Positions 17,089-25,483 of a stretch of DNA of 64,000 nucleotides are shown here, piece by piece; within the stretch, counting starts at the first letter, position 1; each line of letters opens with the position of its first letter. The notes under the pieces were generated by a model, which did no database searches, was not told the origin of the DNA, and saw nothing but the letters and a program-made list of their open reading frames with translations. Position numbers and translations under genes: made by a program. Origin of the DNA: Curvibacter microcysteis (GTDB taxonomy: Bacteria > Pseudomonadota > Gammaproteobacteria > Burkholderiales > Burkholderiaceae_C); the NCBI RefSeq assembly GCF_028649435.1, contig NZ_JAQSIN010000002.1; one strand, written 5' to 3'.

Positions 17089-17643
17089 ATGGCAAAGATC
17101 GTTGTTGTTTTTCACTCGGGCTACGGCCACACCCTGCGTCTGGCCCAAGCCGTGGCCGAAGGCGCTGACGCCACGCTGCTGGCCATCGATGCCGAGGGCA
17201 ATCTGCCCGAGGGGGGCTGGGACACGCTGAATGCGGCCGACGCCATCATCATGGGCTCGCCCACCTACATGGGCAGCGTGAGCTGGCAGTTCAAGAAGTT
17301 TGCGGATGCCTCGTCCAAGGCCTGGTTCACCCAAGCCTGGAAGGACAAGCTGTTCGCCGGCTTCACCAACAGCGCCACCATGAACGGTGACAAGCTGTCC
17401 ACGCTGCACTACCTGTTCACCCTGGCCATGCAGCACAGCGGCCTGTGGGTCGGCACGGGCCAGATGCCCAGCAACAGCAAGGCGGCTCAGCGCAACGACA
17501 TCAACTTCGTGGGCTCGTTCTCGGGCGCCATGGCGCAATCGCCGTCGGACGCTTCGCCCGCTGAAATGCCCCAGGGCGACCTGGACACGGCCCGCCTGTT
17601 CGGCACCCGTGTTGCCGCAGCTGCTGCCCGCTGGGTGAAGTAA
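17089..17643 (+). CDS. flavodoxin/WrbA-family NAD(P)H-dependent reductase
   Basis: This 184-aa protein has the flavodoxin FMN phosphate loop HSGYGHTLRLA near its N-terminus and the second flavin-contact segment GSPTYMGSVSWQFK. That fits the WrbA/NAD(P)H:quinone oxidoreductase or general flavodoxin-like family. Two-electron quinone reduction is the usual role, consistent with pirin and OsmC neighbours. ATG 17089 is preferred over 17077 because TGGAG at 17078-17082 is a ribosome site for the later start. A strong hairpin follows the stop. Confidence 0.85.
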   Translation: MAKIVVVFHSGYGHTLRLAQAVAEGADATLLAIDAEGNLPEGGWDTLNAADAIIMGSPTYMGSVSWQFKKFADASSKAWFTQAWKDKLFAGFTNSATMNGDKLSTLHYLFTLAMQHSGLWVGTGQMPSNSKAAQRNDINFVGSFSGAMAQSPSDASPAEMPQGDLDTARLFGTRVAAAAARWVK

Positions 17644-17653
17644 GCCCGCTGGC

Positions 17654-17681
17654 CCCGCCACGCAGCGCGTGGCGGGCTTTT
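17654..17681 (+). terminator. hairpin after the flavodoxin gene (terminator or attenuator)
   Basis: CCCGCCACGC-AGC-GCGTGGCGGG is a perfect 10-bp stem with a 3-nt loop, followed by CTTTT. It sits inside a same-strand gene series, so it may partly terminate and reduce expression of osmC and the second pirin. Confidence 0.65.
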
Positions 17682-17697
17682 GGGCCCCATGGGGCCC
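17682..17697. repeat. 16-bp perfect palindrome before osmC
   Basis: GGGCCCCATGGGGCCC is fully self-complementary. It begins directly after the T-run of the preceding hairpin and ends 18 nt before the osmC start. A binding site for a dimeric regulator or an RNA fold near the osmC ribosome site are both possible. Confidence 0.5.
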
Positions 17698-17715
17698 GTG
17701 ACTCAAGGAGACTCC

Positions 17716-18126
17716 ATGTCCGTCGAGCTTCATCGCGAGCCAGGTGCTGCCATGGCGCAGCGCCTGCAAATCCGCAGCCACCGCTTGCTGTCCGATGTGT
17801 CGGTGGCGGAAGGCGGCGAGGACGCCGGCCCCAGCCCACACGACCTCTATGACGCCGCTTTGGGTGCCTGCAAGGCCCTGACCGTGCTGTGGTACGCCCG
17901 GCGCAAAGGCTTGCCGGTAGAGGATGTGCGCTCGGAGGTGAGGCGCGACGATTCGGCCGAGCGCCAGGGCGTGTACCGCCTGGCCGCCCATTTGGTGATC
18001 GTGGGCCCCCAGCTCACGCCCGCCCAGGTGGCCGAGTTGCGCACGGTGGCCGACAAGTGCCCGGTGCACAAGCTCATGAGTTCGGTCACCACCGAGATCA
18101 GCACCACGGTGGAGCACCAGGCATGA
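17716..18126 (+). CDS. OsmC-family peroxiredoxin
   Basis: This 136-aa OsmC/Ohr-superfamily protein carries both conserved cysteines, in GACKALTV and DKCPVHK, which form the peroxidatic and resolving pair for reducing organic hydroperoxides. A clear AAGGAG at 17705-17710 fixes ATG 17716; the longer in-frame start at 17680 is unlikely. Its stop overlaps the next start as ATGA, so it is translationally coupled to the second pirin. The context fits oxidative or electrophile stress defence. Confidence 0.9.
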   Translation: MSVELHREPGAAMAQRLQIRSHRLLSDVSVAEGGEDAGPSPHDLYDAALGACKALTVLWYARRKGLPVEDVRSEVRRDDSAERQGVYRLAAHLVIVGPQLTPAQVAELRTVADKCPVHKLMSSVTTEISTTVEHQA

Positions 18127-19010
18127 GCGCGGTGCAAGTCATCAAGCCCCACGAAAAAGACCTGGGCGGCGGCTTTGTGGTGCGCCGCCTGCTGCCCTCG
18201 GCGCTGCGCCAGGCGGTGGGACCGTTTTTGTTTTTTGACCACTTTGGCCCGGTGTCTGTTCGGCCCGACGATCAGTTTGATGTGCGGCCGCACCCCCACA
18301 TCGGCCTGGCCACAGTGACCTACCTCTTCGAGGGCGCCATCCTGCACCGCGACAACCTGGGTTTTGAGCAGCGCATCGAGCCGGGCGCCATCAATTGGAT
18401 GACGGCGGGGCGCGGCATCGTGCATTCCGAGCGCCGTCCCGCCGATCTGGCGGGCCAGCACTACACCAACCACGGCCTGCAACTGTGGGTGGCTTTGCCT
18501 GCAGCGCTGGAGCAGGTGGCGCCGAGCTTTGTCCACACCCCGGCCGATGCGATTCCGCAGGCCGCGGTGCAGGGCGCTGCCGTGCGGGTGCTGGTGGGGG
18601 AGGCCTTTGGTCTGCGCTCGCCTGTGGCCACGCTGTCGCCCACGCTGTACCTGGATCTGAACCTGGCACCAGGTCAGTCGTTTGACTTGCCCATGCTGGC
18701 TCAGGAACAGGCCCTTTATGCCGTCACAGGCAGCGTCTCGCTCTCGGGCGAGGTCTTGCCCGAGCGGCACCTCGGGGTGCTCAGCCAGGCCAGCGTGTTG
18801 CAGGCGGGGCCTGAGGGGTGCCGTCTGGTTTTGTTGGGCGGTCAACCCCTGGGGCACCGGCACATCCGCTGGAATTTTGTGTCCTCCGATCCCGCCCGCC
18901 TGGATCAAGCCGGGCGCGATTGGGAAGCCGGCGTGGCCGAGGCCGGCATGGGGCAGGTGCCTGGTGAAACCGAGCGCATCCCCATGCCGCCGCGACCAGG
19001 CGCGCACTGA
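18123..19010 (+). CDS. second pirin-family protein
   Basis: This 295-aa bicupin overlaps osmC by 4 nt (ATGA). The pirin metal ligands are present in RPHPHIGLATV and the His/Glu pair in GIVHSER, and the pirin signature FFDHFGP is near residue 38. It is longer than the first pirin of the operon and belongs to a different pirin subgroup, so the two are not a recent duplication. The function is probably redox- or quinone-related; the exact substrate is unknown. Confidence 0.9.
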   Translation: MSAVQVIKPHEKDLGGGFVVRRLLPSALRQAVGPFLFFDHFGPVSVRPDDQFDVRPHPHIGLATVTYLFEGAILHRDNLGFEQRIEPGAINWMTAGRGIVHSERRPADLAGQHYTNHGLQLWVALPAALEQVAPSFVHTPADAIPQAAVQGAAVRVLVGEAFGLRSPVATLSPTLYLDLNLAPGQSFDLPMLAQEQALYAVTGSVSLSGEVLPERHLGVLSQASVLQAGPEGCRLVLLGGQPLGHRHIRWNFVSSDPARLDQAGRDWEAGVAEAGMGQVPGETERIPMPPRPGAH

Positions 19011-19030
19011 GGCGCGTGGCCAGACCAGGG

Positions 19031-19055
19031 CGGGGGCGCGTCAGCCCCCGTTTTT
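19031..19055 (+). terminator. intrinsic terminator of the pirin operon, overlapping the trhO stop
   Basis: CGGGGGC-GCGTCA-GCCCCCG (19031-19050) is a 7-bp perfect stem followed by TTTTT. Its loop contains the trhO stop codon (19041-19043, minus strand), and its right arm plus T-run encode the last trhO codons. Confidence 0.75.
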
Positions 19056-19793
19056 CAGGGCAGCGAGGTCGGGCGCCAGGGCTTCGCGCTCGTCAAACAC
19101 AAAGCAGTGGCCTTGGTAGTGGGCGCCGTCGGTTTCTTCAAAGTACTTGAGGATGCCGCCTTCGAGCTGGTAGACGTGCTCCAGGCCTTCTTCACGCATC
19201 AGGATGGCGGCTTTTTCGCAGCGGATGCCACCGGTGCAAAAGCTCACCACGGTCTTGTCCTGCAGGTCTTGCTTGTGGGCGCGCAAGGCATCGGGAAACT
19301 CGGTGAACTTGCTGATGCGCCAGTCGATGGCGCCCGTGAAGGTGCCGTGGTCCACCTCGAACGCGTTGCGCGTGTCCAGCGTCACCACGGGCCGACCCGC
19401 ATCGTCATGCCCCTGGTCCAGCCAGCGCCGCACGGTGGCGGCTGCCACGGCGGGGGCCCGGCCTTCAGCGGGTCGGATGGTGGGGTGGTTCATGCGGATG
19501 ATTTCACGCTTGACCTTGACCAGCATCTTCTTGAACGGCTGTTCAGCGGACCAGCTTTCTTTGGGCGCCAGGTCCGCCAGGCGCGGATCGGCGCGCAGCG
19601 TGCCCACCACGGCGTGGACGGCTTCAGGGGGCCCAGCCAGAAAGAAATTGACGCCTTCCTCGGCCAGCAAGATGGTGCCTTTGAGGCCCAGGGCTTGGCA
19701 TTGGGCGGCCAGGCGTTCGCGCCAGGCCTCGGCGTCGGGCAAGGGGACGAACTTGTAGCAGGAGATGTTGAGGACGGTGTTCACGGCGCGCAT
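19041..19793 (-). CDS. trhO: tRNA uridine(34) hydroxylase, rhodanese-domain protein (short form)
   Basis: TrhO (formerly UPF0176/YceA) carries out oxygen-dependent hydroxylation of U34 in tRNA. This 250-aa protein has the N-terminal acylphosphatase-like domain and a rhodanese domain with the active-site loop CTGGIRCEKAA, followed by YQLEGGILKYFEE. It ends soon after the rhodanese domain, so the C-terminal cysteine-rich region of the roughly 350-aa E. coli protein is missing. I see no frameshift, so this is a short family form rather than a broken gene. It converges on the pirin operon. Confidence 0.9.
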   Translation of the reverse strand: MRAVNTVLNISCYKFVPLPDAEAWRERLAAQCQALGLKGTILLAEEGVNFFLAGPPEAVHAVVGTLRADPRLADLAPKESWSAEQPFKKMLVKVKREIIRMNHPTIRPAEGRAPAVAAATVRRWLDQGHDDAGRPVVTLDTRNAFEVDHGTFTGAIDWRISKFTEFPDALRAHKQDLQDKTVVSFCTGGIRCEKAAILMREEGLEHVYQLEGGILKYFEETDGAHYQGHCFVFDEREALAPDLAALKNGG

Positions 19794-19865
19794 TGTAGGG
19801 GCCCCGCCTGGCCGTGAGGTGGGCCGGCGGGTTGGGGGGGAGGTACCCGGGTCAGCGCCAGCGCG

Positions 19866-20453
19866 TCACTGGGTGGCTGTGGTGGTGCAGGTCGTGTCGG
19901 TGGCGGGCTTGCAGACACGCACCCTACCGGATTGCGAAACCACCACGATGCGCGATTCGGTGCTTTGGGCGCTGCTGGCGACATCGGTGCGCCGCACCCG
20001 CAGTGTCATGGCTTGGAAGGCGGCGCCCGCCGCGTTTCGGGAATAGCCTGAGCCATCAAACCGAATTTGGTTCACCGCCGTGCCCGTGGTGTCGCTGGTG
20101 CTGACGGCGATGTAGCCTGGCATGGCCGCTTGTTGCTGAATCAGCAGGTCGGTGCCTTCGGTGTAGGTGGTCGCATTCGCGCCGTAGGTCTGGGACACGT
20201 ACACGCGCCAGCCCCCAGCCCAGTTGGTGCCACTGACAGGCACGACCAAGGCATGTTGGTTGCGCTTCATGGCCTCGCTGCGGGCGGCATTGATCGAGGC
20301 CAGCAGCGTGTTGCTGATCGAGGTCAGCTCGGAGTTGCGCTGGTAAGCGATGAAGCTGGGCGCGGCGATGGTGGCCAGCACGGCCACCAGGGCCAGCACG
20401 ACCATCAATTCGATCAAGGTGAAGCCCCGCGTGGGCCCGCGCTGCAGCGTCAT
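19866..20453 (-). CDS. fimT: minor pilin, GspH/FimT family
   Basis: This 195-aa prepilin has a class III signal: a short basic leader ending in RG, then FTLIELMVVLALVAVLA, with cleavage between G and F. The rest matches the GspH/FimT minor-pilin fold. ATG 20453 overlaps the pilE stop as ATGA, which fixes this start over a longer in-frame one. It is the last gene of the pilV-to-fimT operon and probably acts in type IV pilus initiation. Confidence 0.88.
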   Translation of the reverse strand: MTLQRGPTRGFTLIELMVVLALVAVLATIAAPSFIAYQRNSELTSISNTLLASINAARSEAMKRNQHALVVPVSGTNWAGGWRVYVSQTYGANATTYTEGTDLLIQQQAAMPGYIAVSTSDTTGTAVNQIRFDGSGYSRNAAGAAFQAMTLRVRRTDVASSAQSTESRIVVVSQSGRVRVCKPATDTTCTTTATQ

Positions 20454-20977
20454 GGCCAGCACAGTTTGGGGTTGCCCGAGGAGGCCGTTCCGGTGCAGGT
20501 CTTGGTGCCGGTGCTGGTCATCTGCAAGGTGCCCACCACCGGGTCCGCCACGATGGGGGTGGCCGCCACCCGCACGCACAGGTCAATGGTCAGCGTGGTG
20601 CTGCACTTGGCCGAACTCAGCAGGTAGGCCGCATTGCTGGCGGTATCGCCCGAGAAGTTCTTGAACGGGAAGGTGGACGAGGTGAAGCTGGGGGTGACGC
20701 CACCGCACAGCGTGCCGCCGTAATCGCCCGAGGCCACCGTCGCCGCGCCGGGCGCCGTCGAGGTGAAGGCCAGGTAGCAGTTGCGCTGGGTCATGAAGCG
20801 CTCTTGCTGCTGCATCAGCTCGATCACCGCGCTGCGGCCCTGGGCCCGTTTGCCTTTCAGCACCGAGTCCTGATAGGCCCCCAGGCCCACCTTGGCCAGG
20901 ATGGCCACGATGGCCACGGTGATCATGAGTTCGATGAGGGTGAAACCCCGCTGGGTGGGGTGAGGGGCGTAGGTCAT
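20450..20977 (-). CDS. pilE: type IV pilin-like protein PilE
   Basis: This 175-aa prepilin has the leader ending QRG, then FTLIELMITVAIVAILA, and the PilE-type helix continuation ending MQQQERF. Several cysteines in the C-terminal half could form the usual disulfide-bonded loops. In this operon position, after pilY1, PilE is usually a minor pilin, not the major subunit. ATGA overlaps link it to pilY1 upstream and fimT downstream. Confidence 0.9.
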   Translation of the reverse strand: MTYAPHPTQRGFTLIELMITVAIVAILAKVGLGAYQDSVLKGKRAQGRSAVIELMQQQERFMTQRNCYLAFTSTAPGAATVASGDYGGTLCGGVTPSFTSSTFPFKNFSGDTASNAAYLLSSAKCSTTLTIDLCVRVAATPIVADPVVGTLQMTSTGTKTCTGTASSGNPKLCWP

Positions 20978-23900
20978 TCGGTGGCTTTCTGGTGCAGGTC
21001 CCAGTAATTATTGACTTGGCGCCAGCTCAGGCGGCCATAGGCTTCCTTGATTTCGACCTTGGTGTTGGTCAGGGCCGAGCCGGACGAGCCGGTGCTGATG
21101 GACTCGTAGGTGATTTTTCTTTCTTTGCGCCCCGTGCTGTTGCTGGGGCCTGGCGTGATCAGCCCCGAGTTTTTGACGTACATGGTCGAGCCCAGCAGCC
21201 CTACAGAGGACGAAATGTAGGTGCCGTTGCCTGTCGCAATGTTCACGCTGTAAGAGTTGCCCGAGCCCGGCGTGGCCGTGCATGAGCCCGCCGCCCCGGC
21301 TGCGCCCGGGACGATGGTGTTGAACGTGGCGTAGTTGGTCAGGCCCAGGAAGGCGCTGATCATCTTCTCGCCCGTGCTGGGCAGGTCGAAGTACCAGCCC
21401 GAACGCTGGGTGGTGTCGGCGTTGGAGGCGGCTCGGCCCCACAAGAAGGCTGGCACCGTGATCGTCAAGGTGCTGGTGTTCACGGTGCCGCTTTGCAAGC
21501 GGCCCCGGCCACTGATCACATTGGCCGTGGTCGCGCTGGTGGGACTGGAGTCGGACTGGTTCACCCCGGTGACGCCGTTGTCAAAGATCGTGTAGATCGT
21601 GTTCTGGGCGGTCGAGGTCTTGTCACTGGCTTCCAGGAATTTGCCCGTCCCGAACAGCACGTAGTAGGTCTTTTTGCCGTTCACCACTGGCCCGGTGAAG
21701 ATGCGCGGCGCCGAGAAAATCGGCTGGATATTGGGCGTCGTGGCCGCGTCAGCGGCGCTGTACATGGGGTAGGGGATGGGGGTGGTGGTGGTGCCCTTGT
21801 TGAAGAAGGACAGGCGTTCCATCGTCCAGTGGCTGCTGTTGCTGGGGTCGAAGGCGCTGGTGGGGTGGGTGGCGTCACGCGGTGTGAAGTCAAGCTTCCA
21901 CAGCTTGCCGTGCAAGTCGCCCGCAAACAGGTAGGTCACCTCACCGGCGCCCCCGTACATGGGCGTGAAGTTGGCCACCCCGGTGGCCTTGGTGATGGCC
22001 AGCGTGGCGTCAAAGGGCAGCAAGACCTTGTAGTAGTTGGTCCCTTGGGTCCAGGCGTCCCCGGCGGCCTTGTCCAGGGCCAAGAAGAAGATGGCGGGGT
22101 TGCCAGTGGTGCTGAAGCGGCCGGCGCTGTCGCTGACGTAGTTGTTGACTCCGCTGGCCACGGCGACAAACCAGCGGTAGGTCGGCGTGGTGGCGGTGTT
22201 GCTGCTGACCTTCATCTTCACGATTTGTGGAGCACCCACGACATAGCCCATGTCGGCGTCGTCGGTCTTGGTGAACTCCCACATGACCTTGGAGGCCGAG
22301 AAGGCGGTGGGGTCGGTCACGTCCAGGGCAAAGACGCCTTGGCCGCCGGCGCCGGTGCCCGAGGCCAGCACCGTCTTCCAGGTGCAGGTGTTGGCGGTCA
22401 GGGTGTGAGCGGGGCCCACGCAGGCTTCGCCCACGACGGGCACGCCATCCACATAGCTTTGGTGGTTGTTGAGGTAGCTGGTGGAGGTCAGCTCAGAGAG
22501 CTTGGAAGACATCCAGCTCGGGATGTAGGCAAACAACTCCGTGCCGCCGCTGGTGCCCTTGCTGGCGTTGAATGCGTGCAGCATGCCGTCATTGGCGCCC
22601 ACGAACACGGCTGGCGTGCGGCTCTTGTTGTTGGTGTAGAAGGTGCTGTAGCTGTTTTCGATGTAGGCCGTGGTGGGCGTGCCCGAATACACCACGCTGG
22701 AGTTGATGATGTCGCCCAGCAGCTTGCTGCGCGAGCGGAAGGTGCTGCCTTCCAGCGATCGATCGCCGCGCAAAAAGGCCACCCGGCTGGAGCCCAGCCC
22801 GTCGGCTGCGGCATTGCTCGACGCCTTGTTCAGGTCGCTTTTGATGCTGGTGTCGGTAATGGCGGCCCAGGTGAAGTCGGTGGCGGTCGGGTTGGCCGTG
22901 GCGCCCGGTCGGCCCATGACGATGGTGCGGGTGGTCGAGGGGTTGGCCCGGTTGGTCAGGATGTCGGCGGCGCTCCAGTCCGCCTGGCTGCTCAGGGTCA
23001 GGGTGCTGGTGCCGACCACGGTCAGTGGCAAGGCCAGCACATCGCCGGTCCAGCTGCTGGTGTCAAAAGCGCCTTGGTAGATCACGTTGTCCACCGTGGT
23101 GCTGACTTCGCGCGACTGGATGGCCACGCCGGCAATGTTGCGTGAGGAGTTGGCCGCACGGCTGAAGATGCCATCAAAGGCACTGAGCACGCCGCGCGCA
23201 CTGCTCTGCAGGTAATAGGTGCTGGCTTCGCCGGGGGAGCTGAGGTTTTGCCAGACGTTGTTGTCGGCGCCACCGCTTTGGTTGCGGAAGGGGTTGCCCC
23301 AGGTGTTGTAGGGGTTGCTGCCGGTGTTGCTGGCGTCACTTTCAAAGCCGCCGTATTTGGAGGCCATGAAGAACTGGTTGCTGAAACGGCGGTTGTTCGC
23401 GTCGGATTGACTGCCGTATTCGTTGACGTCGAACAGGTAGTTTTTCACCCGCAAACCGGGGCGCACCTTGGTCGGGGCGTTGGTCCAACTGCTCGGGCGG
23501 ATGTCGTGGGTGTGGGACCAGTAGGCGCTGCCCATGATCTGGCTGGTGCTGCTGCCGCTGGGCACGCCGCCGTTGGCGCCATTGGGGTTGCCCGTGTTGC
23601 GGGTGACACCTTGACCGTCGACATAGGTGGCGCTGGTCACGTTTTGCTCGAAGTTCTGCACCACCGTGCGCCAGGCATTGATGTCAATGATGTTGTTCTC
23701 CACGCTGGGGGAGGGCATGCGGTTGCCGTCGTGGGTGTTGATGTCCCCAATCACCACGATGTTGCTGCGCACGCAGGAGTAATCCGCGGAGGCCGAGCGG
23801 GTGCCGCCATAGGGGTCGGTCCAGGTGGTGTAGACGGGGAAGCCGTCCTTCATGTCGGTGGTGATGTTGCTGATGGCGTCGGCGCTGGGGCTCAGGCCTT

Positions 23901-25467
23901 GCAGGTAGCGCAGGGTTTCGTAATGCAGTTCGCCCACGGGGTCGAACTGCTTGTAGCGGCCCGCCACGGAGCCGGTGCGACCGAACTTGTTGAGGTAGTT
24001 GATCACCCCGCTGATGCTGAAGCTGGAGTCGCTGTCCGGGTTGGTCTTGAACACCCCGGTGGTGTTGTCCCACTCCATGTTGGCGTTGCCGGTGCTGGGG
24101 GTGGTGTCGTTGCCGTTTTCGTCGAAGGTCTTGTAGCCCACGTACTTCATGGGGGCCCGCAAGACGCCGCCATAGCGGCCGTTGCTGTAGCTGGCGGTTT
24201 GGTCCATCAGGTAGCCAAAGGCAGCCAGGCGCAGCTGGTCGCTGTACTTCTGGATCACACCGGCGGGCTTGTAGTTGCCGCTGGGGTAGAGCTTGCACAG
24301 ACCGTAGTCGCGCACATCGGCCAGCGCGCCACTGACCTTGTTGCAGACCTGAACGCGGGAGAAGAAATAGCCGTCTGAATTCAACAACGTGCCCTGGCCC
24401 TCTGGCGGGGTCCAAGTGCCCGTGTAGTCCTTGATGTAGCAGGCCTTGCCCGTGCCGGGGATGGGGTCGCCAAACACGCCGTTGGTGCAGTCCACCCCGT
24501 TGGAGGCGGGGGCCCAGCGCCATTTGTTGGAGGCACCGTACCAAACTTGCTTGGTGCCGGTGAAGTTGCAGACGCCACCTTCATCCGCGCACTTGGTGGT
24601 GCCGCTGCCGCGGGAACTGACGGTGGAACTCACCGTTCCGATCGCCTTGTTGGAGGCTGGCGAATTGAGCACGTAGTTGGCTGGGCCGCTCCAGCAATCC
24701 CCAGTGGCCGAGGTGCCAAAGTAAATGCGGTTGAGCGTGTTGGCCACGTAGATGTCGTTGCCGTTCGCGGCGGTGATCATGGCCGTGGGCACGGCGCCCC
24801 AGTAGGTGCCACTGCCGCCACCGTTGCGGGTCAGTTGTTTGGCGGGGAAGTTGCTGGTGTTCCAGAAGCAGGTGGGGTCGCCGTTGGGCAGCACGGCGCG
24901 CTGCAGAATGGTCAAACCATCCTGGTCGATGTAGCGGTCGCCCCCCGACAAGGCCAGTCGCAGCATGTCGATGGCCGAGCTGGTGGCCCAGTTCAGGAAG
25001 TTGCCGCTGAAGGCGTTGCTGCACTTGCGGCTGTTGGCGGCGCCACTGCGGTCAAAGCGCTTGTAATCGGTGGCGGTGAAGCCACTGGCTGGGGTTTCGC
25101 TGGGGGCGTCGTTGTAGGTGTAGCAACTCTCAGCGTCGTAGTAGCCCAGGTACTCCGTGGTGTTGGCGTAGCTGCTGTCGTTGGATCCCCCTGATGGGTA
25201 TTGAGAGCCCACGGTCGGGAACTCCACCGACAGGGCCAGCGCCAGCGAGGGCTTGTCAATCGGTGTGGCGGCATACAGCGGCGTGGACGACAAGGCAATG
25301 GCCTGGATGTTGGGGGGCGTTGCAGCCCCGCGCACCATGAAAGAAAAGCCCAGGCTGCCCAGCACCAGGGCGCCTAGGGCCCAACTGAGCGTTTGCCGGG
25401 GAGTGCCTGTCCATTGGGGGCGCAGGCGCGCGAGCCAGGAGGCGGCGGGGGAGGAGGTCTGGGTCAT
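20974..25467 (-). CDS. pilY1: type IV pilus tip/assembly protein PilY1
   Basis: PilY1 is a large exported protein placed at the pilus tip with the minor pilins; it promotes pilus assembly, adhesion and surface sensing. This 1497-aa version has a hydrophobic N-terminal segment (about 28-47) as signal. The C-terminal beta-propeller is clear from VFVGANDGMLHAF, LASGTGAGGQGVFALDVTD, FAGDLHGKLWKLDF and VLFGTGKFLEAS. A PilY1-typical segment with SGNFLNWATSS lies near residue 155. I see no DxSxS-type metal site of a von Willebrand A domain in the N-terminal half. The segment DENGNDTTP is a possible calcium loop. It lies between pilX (16-nt gap) and pilE (ATGA overlap). Confidence 0.92.
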   Translation of the reverse strand: MTQTSSPAASWLARLRPQWTGTPRQTLSWALGALVLGSLGFSFMVRGAATPPNIQAIALSSTPLYAATPIDKPSLALALSVEFPTVGSQYPSGGSNDSSYANTTEYLGYYDAESCYTYNDAPSETPASGFTATDYKRFDRSGAANSRKCSNAFSGNFLNWATSSAIDMLRLALSGGDRYIDQDGLTILQRAVLPNGDPTCFWNTSNFPAKQLTRNGGGSGTYWGAVPTAMITAANGNDIYVANTLNRIYFGTSATGDCWSGPANYVLNSPASNKAIGTVSSTVSSRGSGTTKCADEGGVCNFTGTKQVWYGASNKWRWAPASNGVDCTNGVFGDPIPGTGKACYIKDYTGTWTPPEGQGTLLNSDGYFFSRVQVCNKVSGALADVRDYGLCKLYPSGNYKPAGVIQKYSDQLRLAAFGYLMDQTASYSNGRYGGVLRAPMKYVGYKTFDENGNDTTPSTGNANMEWDNTTGVFKTNPDSDSSFSISGVINYLNKFGRTGSVAGRYKQFDPVGELHYETLRYLQGLSPSADAISNITTDMKDGFPVYTTWTDPYGGTRSASADYSCVRSNIVVIGDINTHDGNRMPSPSVENNIIDINAWRTVVQNFEQNVTSATYVDGQGVTRNTGNPNGANGGVPSGSSTSQIMGSAYWSHTHDIRPSSWTNAPTKVRPGLRVKNYLFDVNEYGSQSDANNRRFSNQFFMASKYGGFESDASNTGSNPYNTWGNPFRNQSGGADNNVWQNLSSPGEASTYYLQSSARGVLSAFDGIFSRAANSSRNIAGVAIQSREVSTTVDNVIYQGAFDTSSWTGDVLALPLTVVGTSTLTLSSQADWSAADILTNRANPSTTRTIVMGRPGATANPTATDFTWAAITDTSIKSDLNKASSNAAADGLGSSRVAFLRGDRSLEGSTFRSRSKLLGDIINSSVVYSGTPTTAYIENSYSTFYTNNKSRTPAVFVGANDGMLHAFNASKGTSGGTELFAYIPSWMSSKLSELTSTSYLNNHQSYVDGVPVVGEACVGPAHTLTANTCTWKTVLASGTGAGGQGVFALDVTDPTAFSASKVMWEFTKTDDADMGYVVGAPQIVKMKVSSNTATTPTYRWFVAVASGVNNYVSDSAGRFSTTGNPAIFFLALDKAAGDAWTQGTNYYKVLLPFDATLAITKATGVANFTPMYGGAGEVTYLFAGDLHGKLWKLDFTPRDATHPTSAFDPSNSSHWTMERLSFFNKGTTTTPIPYPMYSAADAATTPNIQPIFSAPRIFTGPVVNGKKTYYVLFGTGKFLEASDKTSTAQNTIYTIFDNGVTGVNQSDSSPTSATTANVISGRGRLQSGTVNTSTLTITVPAFLWGRAASNADTTQRSGWYFDLPSTGEKMISAFLGLTNYATFNTIVPGAAGAAGSCTATPGSGNSYSVNIATGNGTYISSSVGLLGSTMYVKNSGLITPGPSNSTGRKERKITYESISTGSSGSALTNTKVEIKEAYGRLSWRQVNNYWDLHQKATE

Positions 25468-25483
25468 GGGCGGCCTCTGGCGG

